Shown: positions 10,470-23,529, counted from the first letter of the stretch. The stretch is DNA of 64,000 bases from Phytoseiulus persimilis (GCA_037576195.1 CM075103.1:19530001-19594000), one strand, 5' to 3'. Numbers and translations: made by a program. Notes: generated by a model not told the origin, from the sequence alone.

Positions 10470-13400
10470 ATGTTTTTGGCGCCATGATGCATGGCTGAGT
10501 GCTGCGTTCGCTTCTCTCCACTCCTCCACGGAGCAAGAGCCGGATCGCTCTGATCGTTTGTTCAAGCAAGCGCAGCAAACGCCATGCTTGGTGTCGCGGA
10601 TTTGCACAGCGAAATCTCGAGTAGGAGCTCCGCGTGCTATTCGACCGCGCATTCCGAGAACTGGGTGAACCAGCCTGCTCAAATCATCCGCCGCTTCGGT
10701 ACACAACGCGGCTGGAATAACAAAATAAACTCTTCCAGGCTGCCACGGCACGAATCCCGAAATATCCACATCGAGCTATCCGCGGTCGATTTTCCAAACC
10801 TCGACGTCAGCATCGACGGAATCCCCAGAGATCTCAAGAATCTCGTTCCTTCTATCTGAGCTGTGCGTCAACCTCCCCTTCAACTGTTATCGATCGAGAA
10901 CCTGAGCACTTGGAGATTATGTGAGTGGAGTTATAAGCTCGAGTCATGAGAGCAAGACTCCCAGGAAAACAGGACGTGTCGTGCGCTGGACTTCCATCTC
11001 CGAGGAGCTGGGCCGGCTGTTTTTGCGCGACCTCGGACCTCTTGGTGCTTGGATAGAATAACGCGTCGCTAACCAGCGTGAGAACAGGAACAAAGTCTGG
11101 GGAATCCGGTGCGCGACCTAGCGTATCATCCGCGCCTGGGGCAAACCGACGAGAAAGCGCGTCCCTTCCTGAACCCGCGCAGGAATTGGGCGGGAAATTG
11201 GATGAAACACTTAGAGTTGGAAACAAGGTCATTTTCACTCAATGTTATCACGGTGCCGTGATGATCTGAGTCGCACCCGTTGAGCTTCGACGGCAGCGAA
11301 GCCGTCATATAACAGCTCCGAAATCTGTGTTTTACGTTTCGTCTCTCTCAATGCTTAAAAGCGCTGATGCGCTCATCCTTGTCAAGAATCGAATGAAGAA
11401 CTCTCGCGCTCGTAGAAAATGTCCGACCCTTCGTTGGAATCAATAATCTTATTCAGAGCATAAATTGATATAGCCTCCAACTTTGAGGAGGAAAAGAATA
11501 TTTCCGCGAACTTCTGCATCCAAGTGCCATCGGTTATGGGAGCCGGACAGGATGGGCTAAAGCATGGTAACAACTCCATGCCCTGCAGATAACGGCAAAC
11601 ATGTTTCCCCCGTGCGTCAACATAAGCGATTTTTGTTGAAGCTGCATTGATTTTCGTAGGGCTCACACAAATGCCAGAGCTCAACAACCGGCCGGCTGAA
11701 TGACTCGGTTTCTCGTCTCAGATCTCAAGAGAATATTCGAATCAGCTTCAGAACACTTCCGTTCTCTGTGTTCATTTCTGCCGACTAAGCTCATCTCACG
11801 GGACGCGAGGGAGTCGGAAACACGAGGATCAAGGTGATTTCCGGCTTCTCACAACCTTAGGTAGGTATATGATCCAATTCGCAGAATACCGAACTTCAGA
11901 GATGACTTCTGTCCTTCTCTTCGGCCTCAGTGCGATGATGAGAAGAATTCGCGCGGCAACACGCTCTCGATGTATTGAATTCTGAAGTCGAGGAGCTTCA
12001 CCGAAATCCTCTTCCACGGGCAAGCATTTTACAGTTATTGATCTCATCATGAAGCCTCTCAGATGGATTGAGCTGGAGCTCCGATTCTGCGCCCCCTCAG
12101 CTCTGTGGGTCGCAATCTTGTTCTAGGTTCCGGAGGAAATCGACAGAACTTCAACCCCGTCTGTCTTCAGTTCTTCATCTCTTCCTGCTTCTCGGCGGCG
12201 AGATTTCGTTGTCGAGACAAATTGAATGTTTAATGCAGACGCGGAGATGGATCTTGAGCTCCTATTGTGTACCCCTAAGATCTCTGGCGCGTTCATCAGC
12301 TGGGGAGACGGATTGAGCTTATTTCGCGGTTGCGGATGTGGGGAGAATAAACTACGGTTTGACGCCCCTCAGATTCGCGCCGCCTACCGCCCTTTCTATT
12401 TCGCGCCTAGGGGACGTGCCCCCTCTGCCCTGGATACGCCACTGCGCGCGCGAAACGAACGGAAGGTACCAGCTCACCTCTCCTCCACCCATATTCTCAT
12501 CACATTCTCACAATCATGTCGCCAGGTAGCCTAACGATCTAAGTACATGTTTCCTCAAGCTTGAGGTCGGAACTGGTTTCCATGATCCTCAGTCCCCACT
12601 GCAAGGACCTCGAGAAGACCTTTTGGAGCTTCTGCCGACTGCTAGCTCTTTCATTGGATCCCACTAAAGCCTAGCGGCATCGACAATGGCACTGATTCTC
12701 CACTTGTCCCCCCCCCCCCTCCCGGGCTCGGGTTCTCGGATGTCGTTTCCAAGCTGAACGGTGCTCAGGAGCGGGTTCTCCGAGATCTTGTTCTCGTACA
12801 TTGGTGTTCGACTCGTTCCGCACTTTCCTCTTGTACTGGACAAGAATAATACGGACATCTGAGGAAGAGTGTTCATCTTATGTAAGATGCACTCCCGTTT
12901 TCATGGAACACCCGCTATACAGTGCGAACATAATAGAGAGGACTTCGCTCTCGACAGTTTTCAACGGATGGAAGTTCGAAACGTCACGGAGAGAATTGAG
13001 AAATCGCTTCAAAACATGTTATTTTATCAGAGGGAGGGCATCCGGCTCTCGGCGATTTGCGCCTTGACCTCTCCGAAGTCTCTGTAAATCTCTGCGAGCT
13101 CAAGAGCCAAGAAGGTATCGAATCACCAAAGAGATGGCACATCTGGATGCTGAGCGGGGTACACAGCTCTGGATGGAACGAGGGTCAAAAGTCGCGAATA
13201 TGCGGCCGCGAATCGAATCGTATGCTTAAATCGGTCGGTAACCATCACTTATTTGTTCGCTGTCCGGGTAAACCTCCGAGGACGGATAGTGCCGCGAACT
13301 CCAGGCCTCGGAGCTCCGTTATTTTGCCTTTACCAAATGCGAACCGCTCTGATGACGACAATTAGCTTCGAAAATCAGTAGAACCGGAATCATTCTGACA

Positions 13401-13637
13401 TTCGATCTCCGAATCATGTGCGACCTCAGCTCGGGCAAGGATGGTCTGCCCCCAACTCGAACACCTCTGGGGAGTAATCAGTTGAGCAGATTTGTTTGAC
13501 GAGATTTTCCGCCTGACCGATGGGAGGACGAGGAGAGGCTTCAGCCTTCGACGAGGTCAGTAAACACAAGGAGGGGAGGGGCAGGAACGAGACATTGATC
13601 CCGCACAATCGGCCCCAAGAAGCTCCCGAGCTCCCTG
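10470..13637. other. Stretch without supported genes
   Basis: Scattered frames of 60-130 codons on both strands, none with a recognised domain. It includes a 12-nt poly-C tract at 12708. No RNA gene or transposon relic was recognised. Confidence 0.45.
12708..12719. repeat. Poly-C tract, 12 nt
   Basis: An uninterrupted run of 12 C, followed by T and CCC. Confidence 0.95.
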
Positions 13638-14192
13638 ATGTACTGCACGTCGACGATAACGTGGGAGGAACGTACGCTCGGTCATTTCGCGCTCATTGAG
13701 CTTCTTCTGCAACGAGGCTCTAACAGGACCAAGACGGAGCGCTCTGATGCGGACGCACTCCTCGTAACGAAACTTCTGCGTGTTCCGCAACGCGTCTCGC
13801 AACGCAAATACGGAAAATTCTTCGCGAGTAGCCCTCATCAGAATTCCCTCAGTGTGCGTGGCTCTGGGTCCTCGGTGCACGCTGCAGAGTGCATGAGCTC
13901 CAACACTGACAGCAAACACGCGGACTCAAAACGGGGCATTCACCGGTCAAGAAAACGAGGAACGAGGCGGAGGACAACGAGGGTTTTCTCTCCAGAGCAT
14001 CCACAGCCGAAATGTTTTTCCTCTTCCGCAAAACCTAATCTCGACGGACTCTCGGAACATCGCGCGACACTTTCTCCTATAATCCTCTCTTCTGTCTGGC
14101 TGGGAGCGGACAACCGCTTGTTCCCTACCCGGCGGCTGATCCGCCGCAAGAACAAGGCTTCGTGTTTGTTTTCTGTTTTTGTTCGGCTTTGA
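13638..14192 (+). CDS. Open frame with one ankyrin-repeat-like motif, hypothetical
   Basis: A 184-codon frame. Near its start (about 13677-13720) it reads LGHFALIELLLQRGSN. This fits the second half of an ankyrin repeat, in which Gly-His, a hydrophobic pair, Glu-Leu-Leu-Leu and Gly-x-(D/N) are conserved. No second repeat is visible downstream, where the frame becomes basic and Ser-rich. The minus strand is also open over 13557-13919. A genuine decayed ankyrin exon is possible, but one isolated motif is weak evidence, and no flanking splice sites stand out. Confidence 0.2.
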   Translation: MYCTSTITWEERTLGHFALIELLLQRGSNRTKTERSDADALLVTKLLRVPQRVSQRKYGKFFASSPHQNSLSVRGSGSSVHAAECMSSNTDSKHADSKRGIHRSRKRGTRRRTTRVFSPEHPQPKCFSSSAKPNLDGLSEHRATLSPIILSSVWLGADNRLFPTRRLIRRKNKASCLFSVFVRL

Positions 14193-14455
14193 GCTCCACT
14201 CACTTGGAAGCAATCAGCGTTTTCCCAGCTGAGAGAAATGCGCGCGTTAACATTCCAAATCCGGGTTGCGACAGCCAGCTGTTGTTGTTGAAATTTCTCC
14301 GATTGTGTCAGGGAGGCGTAACAGCAACAACAAAGCAAGGAATGAAAAACAAAGTGAAATTTCGAATCGATCCTCGAGTCATGGAACTATCCTGTCCGCG
14401 GAAGTGGTCGCGGTCCGCAAATTATGTCCTGTGACTCCGACGCGAGGAACGTTGA

Positions 14456-15316
14456 TTGCATGTTCCGGAAAGCGCGGATTATTATCGGCGCATCGATGGT
14501 CGATTCGGTGCCACTCGATCGTCAATCACTTTTTTCCCTGCGGTCTCAGAGTGCAGCGCCAGACAGATCTTGTCCCTGTCGTTTGCGCTCGGCTGCTGGC
14601 AGCGTTCATTCCACAAAAAGGCCCACGTGTTTAACACCGAGGTTGCCGAACCACCTCGAAGCCTTGCCATGCTACCCAGGTACTCAAGTACCTCAACAAG
14701 TATCAAGGTACCACCCGTACCCCGGAAATCGACGGAATTGAGCACGTCGTCTGCTCGGTGGAGAGAGCATAGTTTCCCGATTCGGGATCGCGGTGAAAAG
14801 GAACTCAGCGCTTTTCCATGTGAGGCTAACCATGGGTCACGTGGAAACCTCAGGAAAACGAATATTCTTTCCGAAATTTTCCGAGGCCCCTGGTCGATCG
14901 AGCTCCTGGAACGAGGTCCGGGCGGGAACTCTGATAGTTCCTCTCCGATGAGCGAACAATTAACACCACTTTGCCAGCGAGGCCTTGATTTCCCCAAACT
15001 CCACGATGGAAGTTTTTGCGTCTTAGCAGCCGAGACTCGGAGCAGCCTCAGACGCACCAATGGGGGTGTTGAGCACGTTAGGAAGAAAGGAAGGAAAATG
15101 GAAGAAACGTGCGAGTCTTTCGGCTACAGGACCTTACAAAAAGCCTACGCTAGTATCAAATTCCTCCATCCTACCAACGCTCGCTGCTCTTGGATCCCTG
15201 ACATTGGAGGAAGGGAGAATGGGTGGTGGGACGGGCGCAAAGGCGTCGTCGCCTTACTAGGTGAAAAAGCACCAGTTCTTCAACGTCAAGGAAGAGTCTC
15301 GCCTCTGGGTCGATGA
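14456..15316 (+). other. Long unassigned open frame, 286 codons
   Basis: Open for 286 codons with no recognisable domain. The minus strand is open for 192 codons over 14482-15060. A local repeat of GGTACT/GTACC words lies at about 14674-14722. I see no splice partners. It may be chance in this stop-poor composition. Confidence 0.15.
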
Positions 15317-15319
15317 CCA

Positions 15320-16980
15320 ACTGCTGGAAGCCATCGCTCCTCGTCATCATTCACTCTGTCTTGGTGGCCTGCGGGAAGGCTTCGGAGGAGATTCTCGGTA
15401 TGCACCACAAGAAAATCGATCGGACAAACAAACATCCTAGAACTGCAGAACGGAGGGGGAGGAATCTGAGGAACCGAGTTGGAGGAAACCGACAGCGGAA
15501 CAATCGCTTCACCGCTTCACGTTACTGGATTGAAGCTTCGCGGAACTTAGGGGCTCCTCTGTGGCAAGTGATAGATATGGTTGAAGAAGAAAACGAAATA
15601 CTTTTCAGGGCAGGAAATGAAAAGGTGTCAGGACGAATTCGGGGTTTCGTGCCCGGAACGTCTCATCCGTGGGAAGGCAGTTTTGGGTGCTGAACTCCTA
15701 TCTGGGTCAACCTGCAGGATTCCCCATCCATTCTAGAACGTGCCTTGTTCTCTCCCACTCATTGACCCATGAGTTCCGAGCGCGTTCAGCGTGAGAACTC
15801 CCAAAGAGGGTATTGAGATGGCCTCGCGTCCAAATAGTTTCCCCTGAAAGATCGAGCTGTGTTCGGAGCCCGCCAAGTTAGCGGCCTCTCCGTCATGTAG
15901 TCAGCTGACCCTATGACTGAGGTCTCGTGATTCGAGTCGCTGGAGTCAGTGCTCGAGTTTTGAAGTTGTGCACCTTCATGACATATGAACATCGACACAT
16001 CTTCGTGGTCTGTACCTCCAGCATTGTCCAATCGGTCGCAGTGTTCTTTCGAAGTTGACGAAAAGATCCTTCTCCGTGGGAATCCCCGAAAATGTGGAAC
16101 ACTGTATGAGGCTGGTTTCATTCTGATCTGCCCTCGGCGGAAAGAGGTCAATTTCAGTGGAGGGATGACCTCGTAGCTTCAGTTGTATCATGGAAAATTT
16201 TGAAAGACGTTCCGTACGATATCCATAGAATTCCATCCATCCATAGAAGGTTTCGAGTGTAATGTCACAACACCCACTGTTCCACTTGTGGAAACTCGTG
16301 GCCACAACCCACCGCTATCGTTACTCACAGTCCAAAAGCAGGCTTGGGAGGAGGCAGCCTTACTGGGGCGCACTCACGTCGACGTGAACAAGTCCAACAA
16401 CTCCGGCACCGCATGGCAAGCTGGGGGTTTGGATCTCGAACTCGTTCCCGTGGAGGATCCGATCCGACTAATTGATTGAGAAGTCAATCATTATCCTCCC
16501 GGACCGAGTTCTCTGGAGTTCATCGACTCCCTGGTTCAATCAGCGCACGAACATTCGAGCTCGTCGCATGATGACGAGGACCTGTGGTCGGGCCTCAGAT
16601 TCAGTCGGGTCATCGCGACAGGAGTCTGCTTGTCTCCGAAACGTAAGGGGTTGGGAACGTCCGACCCGTTCGATTTTTAAAACGATGCAGCCGAACCGGT
16701 GAATCAAAAAGCGATCAGAGCTTCGGAACGGTGGGAACGAAGAATCGAAGCGTTTACGGATACTTTGTCGCGTCGCTGCTCACGACTGGAAAGAGCAACA
16801 CGATCCCGGAATCTTTGGCAAAGCTCCCGGCCTTCACAGTTTTCGGCCGCTCTGGTTCGGAGTCCGCGTGCTGATTGAGTGGAAGTCGTTTCCTTGAGCG
16901 GAGTGCGCAAGCGGCGCAGAGAAAAGCGTTTTTTGCCGGATCTAAATCTTTCTGCTTTTTGGATTCCGGACTCGGAGCGC
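15320..16980. other. Stretch without supported genes
   Basis: Overlapping frames of 60-126 codons on both strands. A short CCATCCATCCAT run lies near 16230. Nothing else stands out. Confidence 0.45.
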
Positions 16981-16985
16981 TGAAA

Positions 16986-18246
16986 ATGGCGGCGGGAGTT
17001 ACGGACTCTCCGATGGCGAAAGCAGCGCCCGAAGATACTCTCTCGGGAGAGTTCTGGGTGGTAACACCTCAATGTGATTCAGTCAGCAGACTGAACGCAT
17101 GTTCTTACTAGTTTGTTTTCAAATGAATCAGAAGACCCAGAGTATATGTGAGAGCGGTTTCGAAGAATGAAAATATGAAGATGAATTTCCGGCTTCTGAG
17201 GAAAGCTCTGCTCGGGTGATGAGCGAATATTTCTCATTGGAAGGAGGCGCTCAATGATGAACAGCCAAAATCGAAGACGGAGGAGAAATTCCTCTGGGAA
17301 TCGATTCGAATCAAATCACCGGAGCCCTGCTCTAGTGGGGCCATCGACTGATTTACTTCATTTTCAGTCTTGAAGCCGACGGCAAACGCGCTGCAGGGCA
17401 ACATTGAGGGGGGAAAAAGAGGGAACAGGGATTTCGGCACGAGACCGTCCGTCTCTACCGAATCAGATTCTCATGACTCTTCTGCCGCTTATCGCGCGTC
17501 CGGGTCTTTGAGGGAGAGGACATCTGAGTCGAGTTCTCGCAAACCTCCGATGGGGTTCTCTCAACACGTGGTTGCACCTCGGAATCCCTGCGGAGCTCTC
17601 AAACGAATGAGGACAGTCGGTTGTAGCTCCGGCGTACGTGAGTCAGCTTTCCTCAGAACAACGGTGCTCAGGTGGCGGCTCCCTCCATACGGCCCGTCGA
17701 GACGTTCGTGGCTTAGTTTCGGATTCGGCGCGCTTCTGAATTTCACACGGCGGAATCGGATAGAGAGTTGTGGCTCGAAGCGTCAACGATGCTCCCTCCT
17801 CTGCGGGCCCTCGGCTTCTTGGCTGAAGTTCGTCAACTTCTCTCGTGGAATGAAAACATTGATACAAGGCATTAACGACCGGCGCAGAACGCTTCCGCTC
17901 CCGATGGAAGTCCCGACACATCCGATGGACTGAGCTTTTCGATTCGAACCGCGTCTCCGAATCGGGTTCGACTTCGTTTGAAGTCCATATTCCTCTCTGG
18001 AGGAGCCGTGCTCGTCTGGAGTAAACAGGTCGGACTCGCCTTCATATGTCCTCTACGCCATCTCATTCAGTCTCGGCGTGCGTTTCTCTGTCTTTCACGA
18101 GCAGTGTATCGGTCAGAAACGCATTTCCTGCGATCTCTTCGAATTCCTTCAAGGAAAGAAACCGCGTCGCACCGGTGCCCAAAACATACAACTTTAGAGG
18201 CATTACCTCTCGGAACAAGAGTCCGGAATCGGTCACCAGGATCTGA
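16986..18246 (+). CDS. Tentative three-exon gene, unknown protein
   Basis: The ATG at 16986 sits in a strong Kozak context (GAAAATGGCGG). Exon 1 (16986-17073) would end at AAT|GTGATT, a weak donor. Exon 2 (17368-17637) follows an excellent acceptor (TTACTTCATTTTCAG) and ends at a consensus donor GTGAGT. Exon 3 (18071-18246) follows another good acceptor (CATCTCATTCAG) and ends at TGA. All phases agree (phase 1 at both introns), giving 177 residues. The middle part is rich in Ser, Arg and Gly; the last exon is Ser-rich, then basic. I recognise no domain. The weak point is the first donor, and exons 2 and 3 are better supported than exon 1. Confidence 0.35.
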
Positions 18247-18580
18247 CAGCGAAACAGGCGAAGTTTCAATAGGTCAACGCGGGATCGGGGAAACAACAGG
18301 AAGCCTTCGTCACAATCAACAGCTCTGCCGAGCGAGCCGTGGTAGTCGGTTACGTGGTACCTCATAAACCAGCCTTAGCCTGCGAGCCTTTCACAGATGA
18401 TTAATGAGTTAGAGATTGCATGGTGAGAGTCGTTGTTATTGTTTGCCTCGAGTAAAAACCAGCCTCCTCCAGCGTCAGTCGTTCCAAGCACACTGTCGAA
18501 CGACGATTCGATTCACAAACTGAGAAATGTCCCTCCCTCTCCCGAAATTTCACCCGAGTGCCATCACGATGGCTTATCTT

Positions 18581-18615
18581 GGAGTTTTCGGCGTTTGGAA
18601 CCCAGAGCTCCAATC
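18581..18615 (+). repeat. Possible dispersed repeat R1, copy E (diverged)
   Basis: GGAGTTTTCGGCGTTTGGAA followed by CCCAGAGCTCCAATC resembles copies A and D over most of the core but with more mismatches. It is about 10 kb from the main group. It could be chance similarity. Confidence 0.3.
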
Positions 18616-18619
18616 CTCA

Positions 18620-21200
18620 CTATCAGCGGGGATCCGCTCCCGGAATTGAGGAGAGTTCATCTCGTTTGCAGTTTGAGAGGTCGTCGAACTTTCCCGACAT
18701 TGGTGCCCCAGGGTGCCGCGAAGGCCGCAGCAGCCATACGAGTGCCATGTCTCTATCTTCTCAGAATCACCCCTCGGCACTTTTAGTTCCACGACCTGTA
18801 GTCTGGCTGAATTCTATGCTTCTATCCGGCGCTATCCATCTGTACTGATGCTCTGATCCCCATCCTTTTTCCATCCCCAACCCAAACCAAGCTCTGTCGC
18901 CTCCGTCCCCCAACCCTGATGCGATTCCTCCGCTGCGGCGTTCGAGCCAAGTGATTCTTCTAGCTGAGACGGGCCCCTGGTGTTTTCTGCCGCGATGGAG
19001 ACGTATAACGACAAGTCGACCGCGAACGAGCCCGATGGGAGCGGGTATGCAGATCAGAGCCGCAGCCGCTGTAAACATGACAAATCCCGTTTAATATCAT
19101 ACGCTATCGTCTACTCGTGTTCATAAAACCTCGCGACGTTCCATATTGCGTTCCCGCATAGGTTTTCGGCTGCCGCACCCGACGAACTTCGTCCCTATCC
19201 GGATAACACGCATCTCGTTCGTTAACGCGGAAGCCTTGAGAAGGCTGGCATTGAGCAAGAAGATGAGCTTTTCGCCCATAACGGCATCACCCTCGATTCG
19301 CAACGATCTAATCCGATGGCAAAGCACTGTGCGGCCGCGTGAATTCCCAATGGCGGCCTCGCGCGGAAGCTCAAAACGGGACTGGAAGCCGCAAAGCTTT
19401 CGTGGACATCGTTTGTGAGAGGGCTACGAAATCCATTTGGGGGGCTCTTTGTTTGCCCACGCGTCAACGTCTGCGCGGCTTCGATCAATCGAATCGGCAC
19501 CGTGGGCGGCGACTCCGGCAGAGCGTTGTTCGTTCGGTTTCTGTCGTCGGTCTTCCGTTCCAAATGGGATCGAGCTCTCCCGGCTGTCGCGTAGTAGACA
19601 CCATATCTCTTATCTTATTGACGGCGTCGCAAATCCACCGAAACAACATTTCGCTCAGCCGACAAACATCTCGAAACGAAAGCACGGAGCCCTGACGGGA
19701 TGTCTTCTTCGGCGACATCCCTCGCCAACCGTGAATTCGCCAACCCGAAAACTCGCACAGTTTTGATTTTCCTGTGGGATTGAAGGAATAACCCGACGAT
19801 GCGTGAAGACATCTGTGATATGGTGAAGACGCTTCTGCCATCAAGATCATCGTTGGCTTGAAGCCATGCCAAGACTCAGTTCAGGAATGGCTCTCACGTG
19901 TCTAATTGATGGATCGGGGCCCTCCTGCCCTCGAAGCACTGGAACTTTATGGAATCGGCGAAATAACTCAGAATAGGGCGTCAGCTGGATAAACTGAGGG
20001 CGCCATTGATGCAGTCAATGTGTTCACCATTTGATGTGCTCAATCTTCGACACTGAGCGAGTCTCGGAATACTGTCTACGAGCGCCAAGGAGAGTAGAAA
20101 AGGGGGAACAATATTCCCTTCTTCCCTCCAGAAGTTCCCGCGGCAGCGCTCCGCCTCCCTTCCAAGACGGGTCACAGACCTGTGAACAGGCTCGGTTCGA
20201 ACTCGATCCCGAACGAACAATCATCTCGAGCGATCCCTTCTTGCAGACATCCAGCAGGTTTCGTGACTTTGCCAGACATCATCGACCCCTAGCCGCGATT
20301 CCCTTCACTACCGGTCGAGAAGATCGGCGTTGGACCGCCGCGAGTTGTGTTACTGGCACTTGAAACCACTTCGGGCGACCTCTCCTTCGAGGGTTACACT
20401 TCGCCCTCCCTCAATTCTCCCGCAAAGTGACCTGGTCACTCGTTCGCGAAGCTGGAGCCACGCGCGAGAGTCTGGCGAAGAAGCCAGAGGGTCCGCGAAT
20501 AATGCGTCTCCCCAAGTGCAGCTGCGTGGAACCATCAGTGCAAACACCTTGTTCGAGGATGTGTAGTGGTAGTTCAAATGCGCACAGCAAGGATTCCTTC
20601 AGTTCCCGTTTCGGAGAGTAGCGGCGACTCGACAATACTGCTGGAGTGACCGGCCGGGACGATCCGGAACGACTCCGTGGTCGGAATCTGAGACCCTGAG
20701 CCCGGACCGAGCCATCCAGAAGTGTCGGGACCCCGAGATTTCCCCGCCGGGAGAAAGGTCCCCGACGGAGCGGCGCGTCCGTTGCGCGGTCGGAACTCAT
20801 GGATGAATTCTACTCTACGCCTGCTCTCGAGGCGATTGTTTGCGATCTTTCTTCTTAAGCGTATTCTAGGGCTCGCGACGACATGGGCGGCAGCGGCTGC
20901 CAGGCGTGAATAGCTTCTTGCTGTACGCCCTCAATGGAGCTCAGCCAGGACGAGGGCTAACCACCGGATACATTTAGCAGATTGAAGTGTTCGCAGCCTC
21001 AGCCGCAAGCCGACTGACCCGTGAGTCAAGGAGTCTGAGTGGAACAGAAGAGTTTTGAAGGAGTTGAGCTCGAGAGTGTCGGTCGGTGTTCGCCACCGGC
21101 TTCTTGGAGGGAATTAGACAAGCGCGTAAGAGAGGAGATGGATGATTAGGGAAGACACTAGCGGTTCCGCGAGCAACTTTCCGCCCAGAGTTCCTTCGCA
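18620..21200. other. Stretch without supported genes
   Basis: Frames of up to 129 codons on both strands with no recognised domain, repeat or RNA gene. Confidence 0.4.
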
Positions 21201-21203
21201 ATC

Positions 21204-21683
21204 GTGTGTGGAGATGAAGCTCCCTCTAGCTTTTGGCAAGCGAGACCGGGTGTGTGGGACGTCTATTGGGAGGAAAACAGAACCGGACCATTTTTGAAAT
21301 GCGCGCCGCTTCCGTTACAGGAAATGCCTTCGGGCCTTGTATCTCGTTTATTGGAAACTATTCAGCCCACACCCGCAGCGTCCTCCAACGACACGTTCCG
21401 GAGTCTGTGGTCGGAGAACCTTTGGAAGCAGATGCACCCGGAAGCTGATATCATAGTATCCACACACCACTTCCGTGACTCTCTAGCAATCAGGTCTGAG
21501 CCTAGCGTCGGGAAGTCGCTCGAGCTTGTGCGGTACCCTCATTGTAATTCAATCTGTTCCCCCATACGTAGGAGGAGATTGTGTTCTCAAGTTCTCGCCG
21601 CTCATTTGGAGACGTTTTTTCGCCGGACAAGTAATTTGTGCAGCACGTTCTCAAAGCTCAGCGATTTTTATGCCTCTCTCTGA
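21204..21683 (+). other. Unassigned 159-codon open frame, possibly exonic
   Basis: The frame starts at GTG, with an in-frame ATG only 117 bases on, so if genic it is probably an internal exon. The translation has unusually many Trp residues (WQ, WDVYWEEN, LWSENLWK), which base composition alone does not favour. A neighbouring plus frame is open from 21526 to 21714 and another from 21638 to 21955, a pattern that could reflect frameshift decay. No family is recognised. Confidence 0.25.
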
Positions 21684-21854
21684 ATATTTCTCTCGTCTCC
21701 GATGGAAGTATTGAGGAAGCGTCCATTCTGTCATCGCCTGTTCCTCCGACACTCACTCACGATGATGCTCCCAACGGAAAAATTCACGATGAGATCAATG
21801 AGCGCGCTCTTGACGGCAAGAGTTGTTGTGGAGATCACTATCTGACCGGAGTGA

Positions 21855-22680
21855 TTGGTGTCCCCAGATGGAAGACCGCAAACTGCAGCAGTAAACGAGT
21901 GGAAAGGAACTGCGGGGCGGGAGACCGCAATTTTTTGGTGGTACCCGCTCGGTGACGGGCCAGGAAGGCCCTGGGAAGGAATATGGGCAAATAACCTCGT
22001 CCAGGACAGGGGTCGGGGAACTCCTCTCGCTGGAGTTCAACCTCGAGGTCGGCACTTCCGGCCCGCGGTCCAGCCGCTCAAAGCAGCTTCAAGATTAATG
22101 GACAGCTACCGTAACTGGCGGTTTAGCATCCTGATGACTTGTGAACCGTTAACCACCACCACAAAGTCCGCTGCCGCAGGAGAATGGACCAAGAACCACA
22201 ATTCGAGCCCGGGTCACGGAGTCAGTGGACTCTTGCTCCAGGCCACCCGGGGTCTCCCCAACCGATTCCTGAATTGGATGAGATCAAGAGCTGAGAGGCG
22301 TTTCCTGCTCAACTCATGCTTGGTTCCCCTCTTTGTTGTCCGATCGCAGCATTGTAAATCTACCCCGAAGGCTCTGCAGGACTCCCCTCTATTGTGAGGC
22401 GCTTATTGCGGTTGATGTTCTGTTTGGATGAGTCCCGAAAAGAAGAGGAGCAGTGCTCTGAAAAGGTATGACCGAGCGAAGGGGTCACTGTGCGCACAGT
22501 TCCGTTGAATTTGAATCGAGGAGATCAGAGGTCGGAGTCGATTCCCCCGAGTGAACGGGATTGAGTAACGATTGTTGTGAATGGCAGGGCGGGAAACCAT
22601 ACAATTCGAGACCCATAGCAATAATTCTGGTCGAATGGTTCGTTTCGCGTTAACGAGCTCACAGAGCGGGTCGTCTGATT
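21855..22680. other. Unassigned sequence with a 180-codon plus frame
   Basis: A plus frame is open over 21855-22397 without a recognised domain. No splice-paired exon, repeat or RNA gene is evident. Confidence 0.3.
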
Positions 22681-22949
22681 TCCTTGAAATCAGCTCATGC
22701 TGACATTCTTAATTTTAACGGAAAAACTTCAATGTACGGGTCAAATAACGAAGGCCTGGGACTTTCAGGCACTGTTGTGGACCTCCTAGATACGAGCCTT
22801 GTTCATGATGAGCATTCGCTCGAGGATCGGCTGACGCGCATTGGGCCCCGTGAGATCGTCAGGGTTGTTTGCGATTGTTCCTCTTCATATTTCTCCTAAT
22901 CGGGAGGAACTGATAGGTCCCTGGAGGACCACGTCATCTCCTCTGACAG

Positions 22950-23378
22950 GCCGCCGCTGAACAAAGTGGCCGAGGATGCCAGCCAGCCTGGGAGCCTACA
23001 ATAGTAACCATGCCGTCAAGGAGAACGGCCCCCCGGAGAAGACGCAGCTCGATCATGCTGAGTCGGAAAAACAACTGTAAGCCAATCGAAGGAAGCCGTT
23101 CGCTCAAAACATTTTCGGGAATCACTTCGATGGCTTCGGTAGACATCATCCATCTGGTGATAGACAGGGAAGTAAACAAACCGATCCATGATTTCTCCGC
23201 CGTCGGATCATCCAGCGTCGTGTTCCTGTCGCAGCTGTTGGAGGATGGGGTGGGCCCGAATGGATCTCGAAACCGAGTCTTCGGCGGGGCTTCAACAGAA
23301 AGCCTGAGCTTTGAGGTCCAGGGATCAGCCGTCGAGCTTTGCTCCGCAAGCCAAAACTTTGTACTTTACCTGAAATGA
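22950..23378 (+). CDS. Possible terminal exon, unknown protein
   Basis: A good 3' splice site (ATCTCCTCTGACAG) at 22949 opens directly in phase 0 into a frame of 142 codons ending in TGA at 23376-23378. The C-terminal half alternates hydrophobic and polar residues (for example SVDIIHLVIDREV). An upstream plus frame (22684-22899) also looks protein-like, but its best donor (CCC C|GTGAGA) is in phase 1 and does not fit this exon. No domain is recognised. Confidence 0.25.
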   Translation, partial: AAAEQSGRGCQPAWEPTIVTMPSRRTAPRRRRSSIMLSRKNNCKPIEGSRSLKTFSGITSMASVDIIHLVIDREVNKPIHDFSAVGSSSVVFLSQLLEDGVGPNGSRNRVFGGASTESLSFEVQGSAVELCSASQNFVLYLK

Positions 23379-23516
23379 AGAAACTCGATTTAGGAGGAGG
23401 CTGGAGAACCTCTCCGCGTCGTTCTCTGTTTACTGCCGTTCGTTCAGAGACGCCCGTTGGAATTCAGTCGCTATCGACGGGGAGTCAAACCGGGTTTCAC
23501 GCTTTGATATACGCCG

Positions 23517-23527
23517 CCCCCCCCCCC
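23517..23527. repeat. Poly-C tract, 11 nt
   Basis: An uninterrupted run of 11 C. Confidence 0.95.
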
Positions 23528-23529
23528 GT

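Noticed and set aside
13635..13700. LHVDD reading as a reverse transcriptase active site
   Set aside because: An isolated five-residue match in an 18-codon context with none of the flanking RT motifs.
14456..15316. 286-codon plus-strand ORF as a gene
   Set aside because: The opposite strand is open for 192 codons in the same place and neither shows a domain or splice partners.
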